DNA of 64,000 bases from Haematobia irritans (GCF_050003625.1 NC_134398.1:111514145-111578144), one strand, 5' to 3'. Shown: positions 31,573 to 43,504, counted from the first letter of the stretch. Made by a program: numbers and translations. Notes: generated by a model not told the origin, from the sequence alone.

Positions 31573-33025
31573 AGGCCGGTACTATGTTCATTCTTGTGAA
31601 AAATTTTTATAGAAACCATTATTTCGCACATAGAAAGTGGTGTTTATTTAGGTAACTTGGAGCGCTATTTATAGGGAGCGATATTGAATTAAGATGGTGG
31701 TTGCTGCTTATTATTACAAAATTAACATTTTATTTTCCTTGGGCAATTGATCTGCTACTCCTTTGATCCTTTGTATAGTTTCGGAACAAAAATATAATCC
31801 GTGTTTGTGTTATAAACCCACACAAATAGTTTTAATAAATAAATTATTTCCTAATTCACATTGCAAATGGCGGTTTTCGCGTTGAAACTCCATACAAAAT
31901 TAAAAAATGCGAAAAACTAGCGAAATTTTTCCATTTGTGGTACTTTGTTTTTTTCGAGTTGAAAAACTGACGTTTATAGCATGGCGCCATTTGCAATGTG
32001 AATTAAGAAATAATTTATTTATTCCCTGCCAGCATTTCAAAGTTCCATTTCAACCTCATCGTTACCACAGACTCGTAAATGTCACTTCAACCATCATGAA
32101 AAGGTACATCAAAAAGTACATGCAAGTAATTTGCCATCCCTACTGTTAAAAAAGCCATTTTTTTTTGTGAAACGCCAAGCGCAACCAGCTTGTTATATTT
32201 TAATTAAATAAAAACGAAAATAAAGTTCTGAAAACATAGATTATACGCTTAAAATTGTGAAAGGTATATTGGTGAACAATTTGGTGATTTTCCAAATGGA
32301 ATAAAGTGATTGTTTTTCAGATATTTTACAGACACGCTGCCTCCATGGAATAAAAACTCTGGTTGATAGACGCAGCAACATGTAACTCGCTACTTGTAAC
32401 TCAACATCATCATTAATGCCAAAAATTATGTTAAATGTAATGTGATAGTGGTATAAATGTTATATTTTTAAGAATTTGTAAATGTTTAATCAAATTAATA
32501 AATATCTAAACAAACGTGTTTTACTCGACCACAATGATTCTATTACAACTATCTTAAAATGCACTTTTTCTGATTGTTTGGAGGGTCCCTTATTGGCGTC
32601 GTTCTAAATTGATCTATAAAGGCACCTAATAATTGCACTCATGCGAAACATTTTTGTAGTAACTTGGCGTGGTACAACTTCTCAATAGTGACGGCGCTTT
32701 TCCGACGAGTTTTTGATGTCGTATATGATTGTTTTCGACGTAGTGGGGATTCTCAAAAGAGTCCCCAAATTCAAAAAATGTTGGCAGGGTTAAAACTATT
32801 TGCGTGGGTTTATAACACAAACACGGATTATATTTTTGTTCCGAAACTATACAAAGGATCAAAGGAGTAGCAGATTAATTGCCCAAGGAAAATAAAATGT
32901 TAATTTTGTAATAATAAGCAGCAACCAACAACTTAATTCAATATCGCTCTCTGTAAAATAGCGCTCCAAGTTACCTAAATAAACACCGCTTTCTATGTGC
33001 GAAATAATGCACATAGTACCGGCCT
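31573..33025. mobile_element. Palindromic double MITE (AGGCCGGTACTATGTTC family)
   Basis: It begins aggccggtactatgttcatt and ends with the same end inverted, and both arms are left-end sequence: 31573-31875 matches the reverse of 32795-33025 (plus 31980-32023). A single reversed right half (31876-31980) lies between. The normal copy at 48610-49040 has different left and right halves, so this is a snap-back derivative. A 766-bp transposon sits in the right arm. TTA precedes it and TTT follows. Confidence 0.8.
32024..32789. mobile_element. CCCTGCCA-ended DNA transposon, copy 2
   Basis: Close to 27210-27985 over its whole length (766 bp) with the same ends. TT is duplicated (32022-32023, 32790-32791): the empty site tttatttattaaaac is visible in the other arm at about 31830-31850 in reverse and in the copy at 48865-48885. 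Confidence 0.85.
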
Positions 33026-33402
33026 TTTGGTTTTACTTCACTTTGTTTCTTTGTTTCGGCTCATGAGAGTTACATCCACACACTCACAAAAAATCGCTTC
33101 TGTAACATATACTCCCAAACATATTTTGCTTCAAGCATATACATTTTTGGGTATTGCCCAAACATTTATATGTTTGATCTCTTCCAATATATAATATGTT
33201 TGAAAGCATATTGGTCTAAACAATATATGTTTGGGTAGTCTAAGTTCCAAACATTTTGTATTTTTGCATCCAAATTCAATAATGTTGTCTTCCAAAAAAC
33301 AATATGTTATTATGTGAACATATAATATGTTTGGAAGCATTTTGCACCCAAAAATATTATATGCTTACAAAAATTCTCCCAAACAATATTGTGCTCAAAA
33401 TT
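33026..33402. repeat. Array of AAACATAT-type motifs, part 1
   Basis: From about 33110 the DNA is a run of degenerate units such as ccaaacatataatatgtttg and gcatattggtctaaac in both orientations, spaced 25-40 bp. It continues at 33806-34045 after a SINE-like insertion. The family is unknown; the dense mirrored motifs suggest the subterminal region of a DNA transposon. Confidence 0.6.
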
Positions 33403-33696
33403 TTATTTATTTATTTATATATTTACAATCATAATGAATTATGAAAATAAACAGGTAATATAGGTGCTAACAACATAGGTTTTCGACCTGAATGCTCAAA
33501 ATTTTGTTTCTGCCCAATTGTATATTCCCCCACATCTTTCTCACTTCCACGAGATTTTTTAGTTCTTAGCACCTTTTTCTGCAATACAAACATTGTAGAA
33601 GAAATTATTCAATTTTATGATTTTTTTTTATTTTAAATTTACCTTTTGCCGGACGGGGATTCGAACAGCGGACCACACAGTTTGTAAAGATCAAAG
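33403..33696 (-). mobile_element. Second SINE-like element, head truncated
   Basis: On the minus strand it begins near a B-box-like GTTCGAATCCCCGTCC (about 33655-33672), preceded by only ~20 bp of tRNA-like sequence, so the A box is missing. The body runs left to an (AAAT)n tail (aaataaataaataaaa at 33401-33416). It differs from the LOA-tailed SINE in head and tail. Evidence is the B box and the tail only. Confidence 0.45.
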
Positions 33697-33806
33697 AAGT
33701 AGCTGATCAATTGCCCAAGGAAAAATAAAATGTTAATTTTGTAATAACAAGCAACAACCACCAACTTAATTCAATATCGCTCCCTGTTAAATAGCGCTCC
33801 AAGCTA
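33697..33806. repeat. Fragment of the AGGCCGGTACTATGTTC MITE
   Basis: gatcaaagaagtagctgatcaattgccc to tagcgctccaagctac matches the reversed left arm of 48665-48800; both ends of the MITE are missing. Confidence 0.75.
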
Positions 33807-34178
33807 CTAAACACATATATGTTTATAGGCTATTTCTAAATTAATATATGTTTGCATCCAAGCATATTATATTTACAAACATTTTATGTCCCAAACATAA
33901 TATGTTCTAACATATTAACATATATGTCCCAAACATGTTATGCTAGTTTATGAACATTATATGCTTGCACTCAAAAATATTGTGTTTAAAAATTTGTGTT
34001 CCAAACATATAATGTTTATAGCCAAACATATGAAAAACAGTCTTTTTCAACCGTGCACCTTTCTATTTCATCCAGATTTCTGTGCTCCATTGCTCATCTG
34101 TCCATTATTGACAACCATCTGCAGTGTGTTTCGCATTATCATACCCTATTCATAATATATGTCAAAATATTGAAATAA
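33807..34178. repeat. Array of AAACATAT-type motifs, part 2, then unique sequence
   Basis: More units such as cccaaacataatatgttcta run to about 34045. The final ~60 bp (ataccctattcataatatat..tattgaaataa) are the reverse of 40515-40555, an end of the GGGTATGTTATTCGGGG repeat. Confidence 0.55.
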
Positions 34179-34414
34179 CCCAATAAACACAAACGTTTGA
34201 AAAATGCTAAATTTCAACAATTTTTCAAACATTTTTTCAAAAGATTAGGGTAATATTCAAGATGAGAAATTGTTGAGAAAATCGCGTTGTCAACAAAAAC
34301 CAGACATTACCCTCAACAGTGAAATTCAACACATTAGCAATAATATCTCAAGTGTTATCCTCAAATTGAAATGCATCACTACTCAATAATTTGTCAAACA
34401 ATTTTCGATGCGAG
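34179..34414. mobile_element. CCCAATAAACAC element, copy 3, left arm
   Basis: Matches 10231-10470; broken at 34414 by the C-rich element that follows. The remainder of this copy is 36745-37596, whose GGATGAGCG-type right end closes at 37596. About 350 bp of the arm is missing at the junction. Confidence 0.75.
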
Positions 34415-36744
34415 GGCTATGCCCCCCCCAGACACCCTTCACAGTTTTGTCGAAATTTCCGAAGCGATAAATTACGCCTATTGATAAAAGTATACATCCT
34501 CAATTTTATTGCGGTGTTAAAGGCAATATGCAGCAAAATCAATCAAAAACAAAAAAAACTCAATCACAAAAATTAGTTGTATCAATTAATTTTTTAATTG
34601 ACTTTGATGATTGATACTATCATTTTTTTTATTGAATACATTTCAATTAAAAACAAGTAAGTAAAGTCTAAAGTCGGGCGGAACCGACTATATTATACCC
34701 TTCAACACTATGTAGACAAACATTTGTGTTACCATCTCAACTACTTAAAATTTGCTGGGAGCTATATAAAGGTTTGCATTTCCAGATACAAATACTTTTA
34801 ATGGAAACAATTTTTTGTACTTCTACAAAAACTCTAGAATTAAAATTTAAATCGGCTAACGCCCTGGGATGATACACAATGTTAGTAAAAAATATGTGAA
34901 ATATGAAGCGAGAGAAATTTTAATGCAATTGTACAAAAGAGATTTATGATTTTTCAGGCGATACATATGTATTCGAGATATAGGACAATTAGAGTAATAT
35001 TTACAATTTTTGCTACTCAGCAGTGGCGATTTTACAAGGATATTGGTTAGATCTCGCCAAGATATGTGTAGGGCGACTTGGAGCCTTATTTAAAACTCAT
35101 ACGTTCTGTGGAAATTTTGGCATTGCAGTGTGTAGGATATGGCTAAGATATGGGGAAAGCATCACAGAATTTTGTGTAAACTGTGAGAATTTTGGCCATA
35201 TTTGTATTCTCTGTGGAAACTATCCAGTCAATTGGAGGAAAATCCCATTGAAAATGGGTCTAAAATATGAAACAGTCGACCATATTTCCCCAACTCTGGT
35301 GTACGTATATATGGGAGCTATATACAACCTGAACCAATTTTGACTTAATTTGGCATGCATAGTTAGAATAATAATTCTGCTATCTATGCGAAATTTCACG
35401 TAAATGGGAATATAACTTTGGGCCCCCTGGTCATATGAGTGCAAATCGGACGGGAGATATATATGGGAGCCATATCTAAATCTGAATCGATTTCAACCAA
35501 ATTTGGCACAATTACCTATACTACTAAACGTACTCCTTGTGCGAAATTTGAAGCAAATAACGGCAAAACCCTGGATTTTGAGGCCATATAAGTTCAAATC
35601 GGACGAAAGATATATATGGGAGCTATATCTAAATCTGAACCGATTTGGCTGATATTTTGCAAGATTTGCGAGATTCATTAAATATTTGGATGTACAGTAT
35701 TTCAAGAAAATCGGTTGATAAACACGCTAACTATGACCACATCGTAGATAATTATATATGGCAGCTATATCTAAATCTGAACCGATTTTTTTCCAAAACC
35801 AATAGCAATTGTCTCTGTCTCAAGAAACGGCCCTATGCCAAATTTGAGGACGATCGGACTTAAATTGCGAGCTGTACTTTGTGCACAAAATTACATATAC
35901 AGACAGATGGACGGATAGACAGACAGACAGACGGACATCGCTAAATCGACTCAGATTTTAATTCTTACCCGATCGGTATACTAAAAGATGGGTTTATGAC
36001 CACTATTTCTTGGCGTTATATACAAATGCACAAACTTATTATACCCTGTACCACAGTAGTGGTGAAGGGTATAATTAATTAGATCAATTAATTTCATGGT
36101 TGAAGACAAAAAATATTTTATTGTGTGTGGGAGCCGGTTCCACGACACCGCTATAAATAATCAAATAGCAACTTACCATTATTTAATATAACAAAAAATA
36201 AAAGCATTGCTTTAAGTATGTGTTTGAAAAATATTTTATTTAAAATGTGTGTTTTAAAACAGGACTAGAAATCATACTAAGAATAAAAAATTAAAGGCAA
36301 AAAATAAATTGAATATTATAAAACGTCTATCTTCGATTAGTTTTTAAAAATTCTGTGAGAACAGAATACAACGAAGCAACTGTTGAGAGCAGCGGTGCCA
36401 ACTCTGTGGATTTTTCGTGATTTTGACGATTTTAGATGGTAAATTGGGCATGTGACGATTCATGATTTTAATCAACGTAGTTATAAATTGACTATTTTTG
36501 AAAATGTGCGTCTCAAATTTCCTTTTAGTGTTTTTATTACGTGTTTTTAGTTGTAATGTAAATATCAATACTAAAAAATATGCTTAACATACTCTCTCTG
36601 CCACAATCTTAATTGGATTAAAAACATCGCAAAGCTTGAATTAAAATATAAAACAACTGTAGCTTTGATTATTCTGGGGGGGCAAGAACTATTCTGGGGG
36701 GGGGGGGGGCATAGCCCCCCCAGCACCCCCCTAGCTACGCCAAT
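34415..36744. mobile_element. Element with C/G-rich ends (CATTGGCGTAGCTAGGGGG family), carrying the muscoid-type repeat
   Basis: Left end ggctatgccccccccagac and right end, in reverse cattggcgtagctagggggg then ggggctatgcccccc, form an inverted pair. A run of 13 G lies near 36697-36709. The interior holds the AT-rich repeat (34656-36076) and an AT-rich remainder (36077-36690) without coding. The same cgtagctag phrase occurs at about 20190. Confidence 0.5.
34656..36076 (+). repeat. AT-rich muscoid-type repeat, near-complete copy
   Basis: It starts aaacaagtaagtaaagtcta and gtcgggcggaaccgacta, and ends ttataccctgtaccacagta then gtggtgaagggtataat. Inside are about five degenerate ~160-bp units whose core is tatatgggagctatatctaa followed by atctgaaccgatttt. 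An acagacagacagac microsatellite lies near 35898-35935. No protein is encoded; short frames are by-products of the repeat. Confidence 0.8.
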
Positions 36745-37596
36745 GAACATGCGGGCAATTTGAAATTAGGAACGTACTGGACCGCGTATTAGAATTGATT
36801 TCCAGCAGAAGGAATTCACAAAATATTCATTTTAAACTGATAATAGCATATGAATTAAACTGACGATGTGATGCACATTTTCATCCAGAAGTTGTTGATT
36901 TCAACAATTTGTTGTTTTTAACAATTTTAATTGGTTGCACTTGTAATGTTTCTGGAAACTTTTTCTTGACGATAAGCCACTCATTTTTCATTGGTCAGCT
37001 TCTTAATGTTTGCAAGAATATAGCATCCAAAGATTTTAGTTTTCTGCAAAGAGATTTAAATTTAGTGACTTCTCTAAAGTGTTGATTTAATTGTTCATAT
37101 TGACGTACCAATTATTATAAACTATTTGAAACAGTTCCAGTTAATTGTCCACCATTTTTGCATCGGTCATGTTTTCAAGAAAGTAGAATCCATAATTTTA
37201 GTTTTCTGCAAAGAGATATACATTTAGTGACTTCCTTAAAGTTTTATTTTCACTTACCTATTTTTATAAACTATTTGGTTATTTGTCTATAATTTTCCAT
37301 TTTTTTTATTTCTTGCAATTGACCACGAACTTCGTTGCACAAATAAGTATTAAAAACCACATGGTTTTTTCGTTGCATTTTAGGTAGTGTTTTATCAAAG
37401 TTTTCTCATATTATCTTCAACACCTTTTCAAAGATTTCGTCAACATTTTGGCAAATTGGAAGTAATTCGCAAACAATTTGAAGATGTATTGAAGATGAGC
37501 TATTTCAAGTCGAGTTGAATTTATGTTGAAAATTATATTTACCCTCAAACTGAAAAGTTGTTGCATTTGAAAAACGCTCATCCTGTGTTTATTGGG
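36745..37596. mobile_element. CCCAATAAACAC element, copy 3, right part
   Basis: Runs from aacatgcgggcaatttgaaa through the catccagaagttgttgattt centre to the GGATGAGCG-type end (cgctcatcctgtgtttattggg, 37575-37596). The 37100-37300 part contains an internal duplication (gtttcaagaaagtagaatcc vs gtttgcaagaatatagcatc). Flank is at, against aa at the left end. Confidence 0.75.
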
Positions 37597-38264
37597 ATTG
37601 CCTTAAAATTCAATTTGAGAAATTGTTGAGAAAATCGCGTTCTCAACAAAAAACAGACATTATCCCCAACAGTAGAATTCAACACGTTAGCAACAATTTC
37701 TCAACATAAGGCCGGTATGCACCTCTAGCGAAAATTTTCATTCCCATAAGAAATGCATTGCTATTTATGCTAACGAAATTTTCGGTAGCGTTCAATTTCG
37801 TAAGCTGGTACGCACCTCTAATGAAAATAACAGGTTTGTCAAAAGCATATTTTGGCAGCAAACATTTAATTTATTACAATCATTGTGTGCGTAAAATTTT
37901 AAAAGGTCTGTAAATAATAAACAATTTATTTGAAGAATATTTGGAACATATATTAACAATTTTTAAAAGCGATTAGCTGGTTTAAAATTTCTGTACACAG
38001 CCCTGTTTTTTTGTTGTAGACTTAAATAAATTTTTGCTACCGAAAATTTCGCTAGAGGTGCATACCGGCCTATATTAGCAACAACTTTTCAAACTAAATT
38101 TCATTTTAATGCTTCAAACCTATTGGAAACTTTGTTGAAGGCATGCAATTTGCAAGGTCATTTGAATTAATGCTGAATATGGGATTCACTATCAAATTGA
38201 TATGGTGTTATGTGAAAAATACGCATCCTTGTGTTTGTTGGGATATGCCAAAATATTAAAATAA
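37597..38264. repeat. Fragments of the CCCAATAAACAC family around a MITE
   Basis: 37604-37708 matches the inside of the copy-1 arm; 38075-38253 ends in gtgtttgttggg, a variant terminus. A Harbinger-like MITE sits at 37709-38071. Confidence 0.6.
37709..38071. mobile_element. Harbinger-like MITE (AGGCCGGTATGC family), copy B
   Basis: 363 bp, same ends as copy A; ATA duplicated at 37706-37708 and 38072-38074. Confidence 0.88.
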
Positions 38265-39682
38265 CCCAATAAACACAGGATGAGCGTTTTTCAAATGCAA
38301 CAACTTTTCAGTTTGAGGGTAAATATAATTTTCAACATAAATTCAACTTGACTTGAAATAGCTCATCTTCAATACATGTTCAAATTGTTTGCGAATTACT
38401 TCCAATTTGCCAAAATGTTGACGAAATCTTTGAAAAGGTGTTGAAGATAATATGAGAAAACTTTGATAAAACACTACCTAAAATGCAAAGAAAAAACCAT
38501 GTGGTTTTTAATATTTATTTGTGCAACGAAGTTCGTGGTCAATTGCTAGAAATAAAAAAAATGGAAAATTATAGACAAATAACCAAATAGTTTATAAAAA
38601 TAGGTAAGTGAAAATAAAAAATGAAATAAAACTTTAAGGAAGTCACTAAATGTATATCTCTTTGCAGAACAGAAAACTAAAATTATGGATTCTACGTTCT
38701 TGAAAACATGACCGATGCAAAAATGGTGGACAATTAACTGGAACTGTTTCAAATAGTTTATAATAATTGGTACGTCAATATGAACAATTAAATCAACACT
38801 TTAGAGAAGTCACTAAATTTAAATCTCTTTGCAGAAAACTAAAATCTTTGGATGCTACATTCTTGCAAACATTAAGAAGCTGACCAATGAAAAATGAGTG
38901 GCTTATCGACAAGAAAAAGTTTCCAGAAACATTACAAGTGCAACCAATTAAAATTGTTAAAAACAACAAATTGTTGAAATCAACAACTTCTGGATGAAAT
39001 TGTGCATCACATCGTCAGTTTAATTCATATGCTATTATCAATTTAAAATGGATATTTTGTGAATTCCTTCTGCTGGAAATCAATTCTAACACGCGGTCCA
39101 GTACGTTCCTAATTTCAAATTGCCCGCAGGTTAATAAATTTTAATGCTGTTTTATGACACCAAAATGTTTAATGTAATGTTTAAGATATTTAAAGTTTTG
39201 TTGTTTGTTTTTATTTTTTTTTTTTGTTCTTATTTGTTGATATGTTTAATAAGATTATTATTTATCAATTGGTATTGTAGTGTATTATGTAGTGTAGTGT
39301 ATTATTATATATTTTATTTGGATGAAAATGAATAAATTATACAAAATTCATAGAATTTTGGCTTTGACTTTCAATTTGAAGTGGGGATATCATTCATAAA
39401 AATTTAGATTGAAATGTATTTGCAACGATGTTAATTTTGAATTTGACTCGCATCGAAAATTGTTTGACAAATTATTGAATAGCGATGCATTTCAATTTGA
39501 GGATAACACTTGAGATATTATTGCTAATGTGTTGAATTTCACTGTTGAGGGTAATGTCTGTTTTTTGTTGACAACGCGATTTTCTAAACAATTTCTCAAC
39601 TTGAATATTACCCTAATCCTTTGAAAAAATGTTTGAAAAATTGTTGAAATTTAGCATTTTTCAAACGTTTGTGTTTATTGGG
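38265..39682. mobile_element. CCCAATAAACAC element, copy 4
   Basis: It starts with the GGATGAGCG-type end and finishes with the AAACGTTTG-type end, 1,418 bp. It lacks nested insertions and is therefore the best view of the intact family. The short stretch before it (tgccaaaatattaaaataa) matches that before copy 3, so the two insertions share duplicated flanks. No transposase. Confidence 0.82.
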
Positions 39683-40490
39683 ATTCTTTGAAAAAATGTT
39701 TGAAAGCGTATTGAATATACGAATTTCTCCAATGCTTGTGTTTATTGGGATATTTTGAATAGGGTATGTTATTCGGGGTATATTCCAAATTCGGTGGGTT
39801 CACATTCTAAAATTGACGTGTTTTGGAGGAAAACCAGTGTTTTGAACTTGTTTTTAGTATGGCGAAAACGACTCGTTTTGAAGTGCTTATAAAGGGAAAA
39901 CATTTCAAACCCCATAACATGATTGGTGAGCCGTAATAGTGTGAACATAGTATAGAAGTACGTCCTCATTGCAATCTTACTTTTCGAGATTTTCAAATAG
40001 CATTTTCGTATTAATACTATGTTCAACCCGATGCCTACTTACAATGAATTTCAGTTGAAATATCTACCAATTTTAGTAGTTTTGCAATTGGATTTCCACA
40101 AAATCCACTGCACTGTCATGCACAGTTGGTGATCACATCATGGAGTTGTTATTTTTATTTGAAACGCAAAATTCTCGAAACGAAAGATTTCAAGCACATT
40201 GTGAACGTAGAATCATACTACGTTCACATTGTTAATAGTTTTTTTATTTGTAAACTTAAGCTGTCTTATGCTATGTTCCCACCGACTCGTTTTCCTCATT
40301 CGTTTTTCCAAAACATTTCACCGTTCACACCGGGTTGAGATGTTTTAGTTTGACAGTTATCATGGAAACTAGAAATTCACATTTCCTCGAACTTCACATA
40401 TATGCAACCTATGTCCAAATAATTACCGCGAGCGCAAAGGGGAAAAATGTTTTATGTTATGTTCACATGTCCATGTTCTTAAAAGCCTTT
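39683..40490. repeat. GGGTATGTTATTCGGGG repeat, copy 1, with an insertion
   Basis: 39752-39930 and 40266-40490 together match 40543-40945. The extra 39931-40265 has ends like agtgtgaacatagtat and actacgttcacattgtta that pair, so it is probably a nested MITE. The repeat encodes nothing recognisable. Confidence 0.65.
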
Positions 40491-40536
40491 GTTAATTCTT
40501 TTTTTCTATGAAACTTATTTCAATATTTTGACATAT

Positions 40537-40951
40537 ATTTTGAATAGGGTATGTTATTCGGGGTATATTCAAAATTAGGTGGGTTCACATTCTAATATTG
40601 ACGTGTTTTGGAGGAAAACTTGTGTTTTGAACTTGTTTTTTAGTATGGCAAAAACGACTCGTTTTGAAGCGCTTATAAAGGGAAAACATTTCAAACCCCA
40701 AAACATGCTTGGTGAGAACACCATATTATGGTATGTTCCCACCGACTCGTTTTCCTCATTCATTTTTCCAAAACATTTCACCGTTCACACCGGGTTGAGA
40801 TGTTTTAGTTTGACATTTAGCATGGAAACTAGAAATTCACATTTACTCGAAATTCACATATATGCAACCTATGTCCAAATAATTACCGCGAGCGCAAAGG
40901 GGAAAAAATTTTTATGTTATTTTCACATGTCCATGTTCTTATTCTTTTTTT
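40537..40951. repeat. GGGTATGTTATTCGGGG repeat, copy 2
   Basis: Uninterrupted copy (gtatgttattcggggtatat to ttttcacatgtccatgttct). Terminal inverted repeats were not identified. The LOA element begins immediately downstream. Confidence 0.65.
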
Positions 40952-41063
40952 TAGGTTAGGTCTATCAACCGTCGAGCGGAACGGACGTGTTTTTAATAGC
41001 GGATAAAATCATCATAATAAGTACCTACTACGAATTTCAAGTGTGGTGGGATATTAGGCCACC

Positions 41064-42290
41064 ATGCAGAGAAATTCAAAGACATCCACTGGGTTGCTAA
41101 CTTCAGGGCCCAGTGGACGGGTATCGACTGGAGTTATAAATTTGGGCAATGACCAAGAGTTAGGCCCAATTAGTCGACCTGTAGACGGGTCGACAGGTGG
41201 CGACAATTTGACAAGTCGAACCTTTTCCAAGGTATCGTCATCAAAAGGAGGTAATCCCTCACGAAAGAGATTGAAGGAACGCAGAAATGCTTTGTTTATC
41301 CTAAAGAAATTAGGATCAGTCGACCCAAGCACGTTGTCGGCTAAACAAAGCGATTCCTTAAAATGGGCTCAAGGAATTCTTGAGGCTGGAAAAAGGGAAC
41401 GATCACCGGATGAGCTGCCATCCTCCAAAAGGGATCAACGATCGTTTGCCTCAGTTGCTAAAGACAGCCTTGTGATGACTATCATAAATAAAGGAGCATT
41501 GGACGGTATGGTTCCAAAGCAAAAATGGGGGGAAATTGAGAATGCTTTGTCTGGCGTCTACTCACAGGTGCTGGAAAAGTTTCCCGGCCCAGATCCTCGA
41601 CACCAAGAGGCTGGTTGGTATCAAGGACGATTTAAGCTAGTTGCATTTGAGGACCAGAGGTCTATAGAATGTTTTAAAGCTGCCCTGATACTAATTGGTG
41701 AAATTTGGGAAGGAGCTGCTCTAGAGTTAGTCGAGAAGAAAGACATACCGGCTAGACCTAGAGCACATGCGTGGATACCTGCAAACCCTCCTGGCCCTGA
41801 ATCTATTTTAAATAGACTGCAACAATGCAATCCAGATCTTCCAACAGCTGATTGGAAGGTTGGCCGTTTGGATGAAGTGGATGGGCCAAGACGGCATGCA
41901 GTGTTTATATTAAACACTCAGTCTTTGCCACATCTAGCAAAGTCTCAGGGCCGTGTATGTTATGGCTTTCATTATATCCAAATGAAGGTGTATAAAAACG
42001 ATCAGCTAAAGGATTCAGAAATGGACAAGCCTCTGTCTGAATCAGAAGTAAGCGGATCCTCTTGCGAAGTCGAGGGAGATACCAAAGTTGAAGACATGGA
42101 TAGATACCGTATGCGTGAGGAGGCTTCTACTGCATCAGAACTCACCAAAGTTGAACCTATGGTTATTGCGAGAGTCACCGATATCTCTGAAGAGGACATT
42201 GTTGATGACTCGATTGAAGCGGCTGATGTGACGGTTGTTGAAAATCTCGATGGTCCTACGGATCCTCCAGATAAATCTTCATCATTGTAA
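41064..42290 (+). CDS. LOA LINE ORF1 protein (408 aa, intact)
   Basis: This is an open frame of 408 codons from the ATG at 41064. The N-terminal 100 residues are Ser/Gly/Pro-rich and basic with KGGNPSRKRLKERRNAL near 62-78, likely nucleic-acid or nuclear binding. Residues ~125-310 form a folded-looking domain (SFASVAKDSLVMTIINKG, WYQGRFKLVAFEDQRS, ARAHAWIPANPP, WKVGRLDEVDG) of the kind annotated as DUF4780 in LOA-type ORF1 proteins. The C-terminal 90 residues are acidic (SEEDIVDDS). LINE ORF1 proteins bind element RNA in ribonucleoprotein particles (known of the class). It overlaps ORF2 by about 41 bp. Unlike ORF2 it has no lesion, so it could still be made. Confidence 0.8.
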   Translation: MQRNSKTSTGLLTSGPSGRVSTGVINLGNDQELGPISRPVDGSTGGDNLTSRTFSKVSSSKGGNPSRKRLKERRNALFILKKLGSVDPSTLSAKQSDSLKWAQGILEAGKRERSPDELPSSKRDQRSFASVAKDSLVMTIINKGALDGMVPKQKWGEIENALSGVYSQVLEKFPGPDPRHQEAGWYQGRFKLVAFEDQRSIECFKAALILIGEIWEGAALELVEKKDIPARPRAHAWIPANPPGPESILNRLQQCNPDLPTADWKVGRLDEVDGPRRHAVFILNTQSLPHLAKSQGRVCYGFHYIQMKVYKNDQLKDSEMDKPLSESEVSGSSCEVEGDTKVEDMDRYRMREEASTASELTKVEPMVIARVTDISEEDIVDDSIEAADVTVVENLDGPTDPPDKSSSL

Positions 42291-43439
42291 GGCTGCATGT
42301 GCTGCCTTAAAAGTTCTCCTGATGAAAGGGGACATAGACATAGTTCTTATTCAAGAACCATATGTTTATAGAAACAAAATATGTGAATTAATTACTCCGG
42401 GGTTCAGACTATTGTAGTATACTGGTAATGATGTAAATCGAGCCTGTATAATTGCTAAAAACGAGCTTAACTTGTTTCTGCTTCCTTCAATGTGCAATGC
42501 AGACACTGTCGTTGCCAATTTAGAAATAGCCAAATGCAAATATTGTGTATCTTCGGTCTACATGGGGCATGACAGGGAGATGCCTCCATGTGCCGTTAAG
42601 ACCTTAGTTGAGGAGTCACTGAAAACAAAGACGAAACTCATTATGGAATGCGATGCGAATGGAAAGGGAGATGCCCCAACCTTTGTCACTAAAAACAGGC
42701 AAGAAGTTTTGGACATCACCTTGGCCTCGCAAGAACTGAATGAAATGATATTTGAGTGGCAGGTTTTAAGTGAAAACAGCTTCTCAGATCATCGCTACAT
42801 CAGTTTCAAATTTGGTGTTCATACCACCAAGACCATATTTCTGCCAAATGTTAGGAAAGCTGACTGGAATAGTTATAGGGAATCGTTCAATATGATGATA
42901 CCGGAAATACCAGAGACAAATATGAGCACTGTGCAAGTTATCGAACACACAGTGGAGAGGATTACTAAGGCCTTCAACATTTCATTAAAAGCTGCATGCC
43001 CTAAGGGGAAGCCAAGGGGAAAATCGACCACCATGGTGGTCTACGGAGTTAGGTAATATGAGGAAATTGTGCAGGAAGCTCTTTAACAAAGCAAAGTCCA
43101 CCAGAGCTCCTGTGGATTGGGACGCTTACAAGAAGAATCTGAGAGGATACAAGCGAGAACTGAGAAAGGCTCAGCATAACTCTTGGAATGAATACTGCAG
43201 CAGCATTGAGAATACATCCGAGGCTTCCAGACTACGGAAGGTTCTAGCATCCACGAGCTCCGCTCCAGGTTTCATTAAAACATCGGAGGGCAATTGGACA
43301 ACGTCCAGTGAGGAGACGCTGGAGGTACTATTGGACACACATTTTCCCGGAAATCAGACGGTTGAACCATGTACTGGCGGTGCCACAGTGGCTCAGCGGT
43401 CGTTTCCTATCGAGGAAATTGTATCGGAATCTAGAATAG

Positions 43440-43504
43440 GTTAAAGTGGCAGCCCGATTAAGATTCAGGCTCATTTAGACTATTCAGTCCATTGTGATAT
43501 TATG
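43440..43504 (-). mobile_element. 65-bp 5'-truncated insertion of the LOA 3' end inside LOA
   Basis: It is the reverse of the LOA 3' end (46545-46605) with the aatcttaatcgggctgccac variant typical of LOA, not the SINE version. It is flanked by the 11-bp duplication atctagaatag (43429-43439, 43505-43515). Confidence 0.88.

Noticed and set aside
40579..40959. 126-codon plus-strand frame as a gene
   Set aside because: Lies wholly in a dispersed repeat whose other copy (39752-40490) does not keep the frame.
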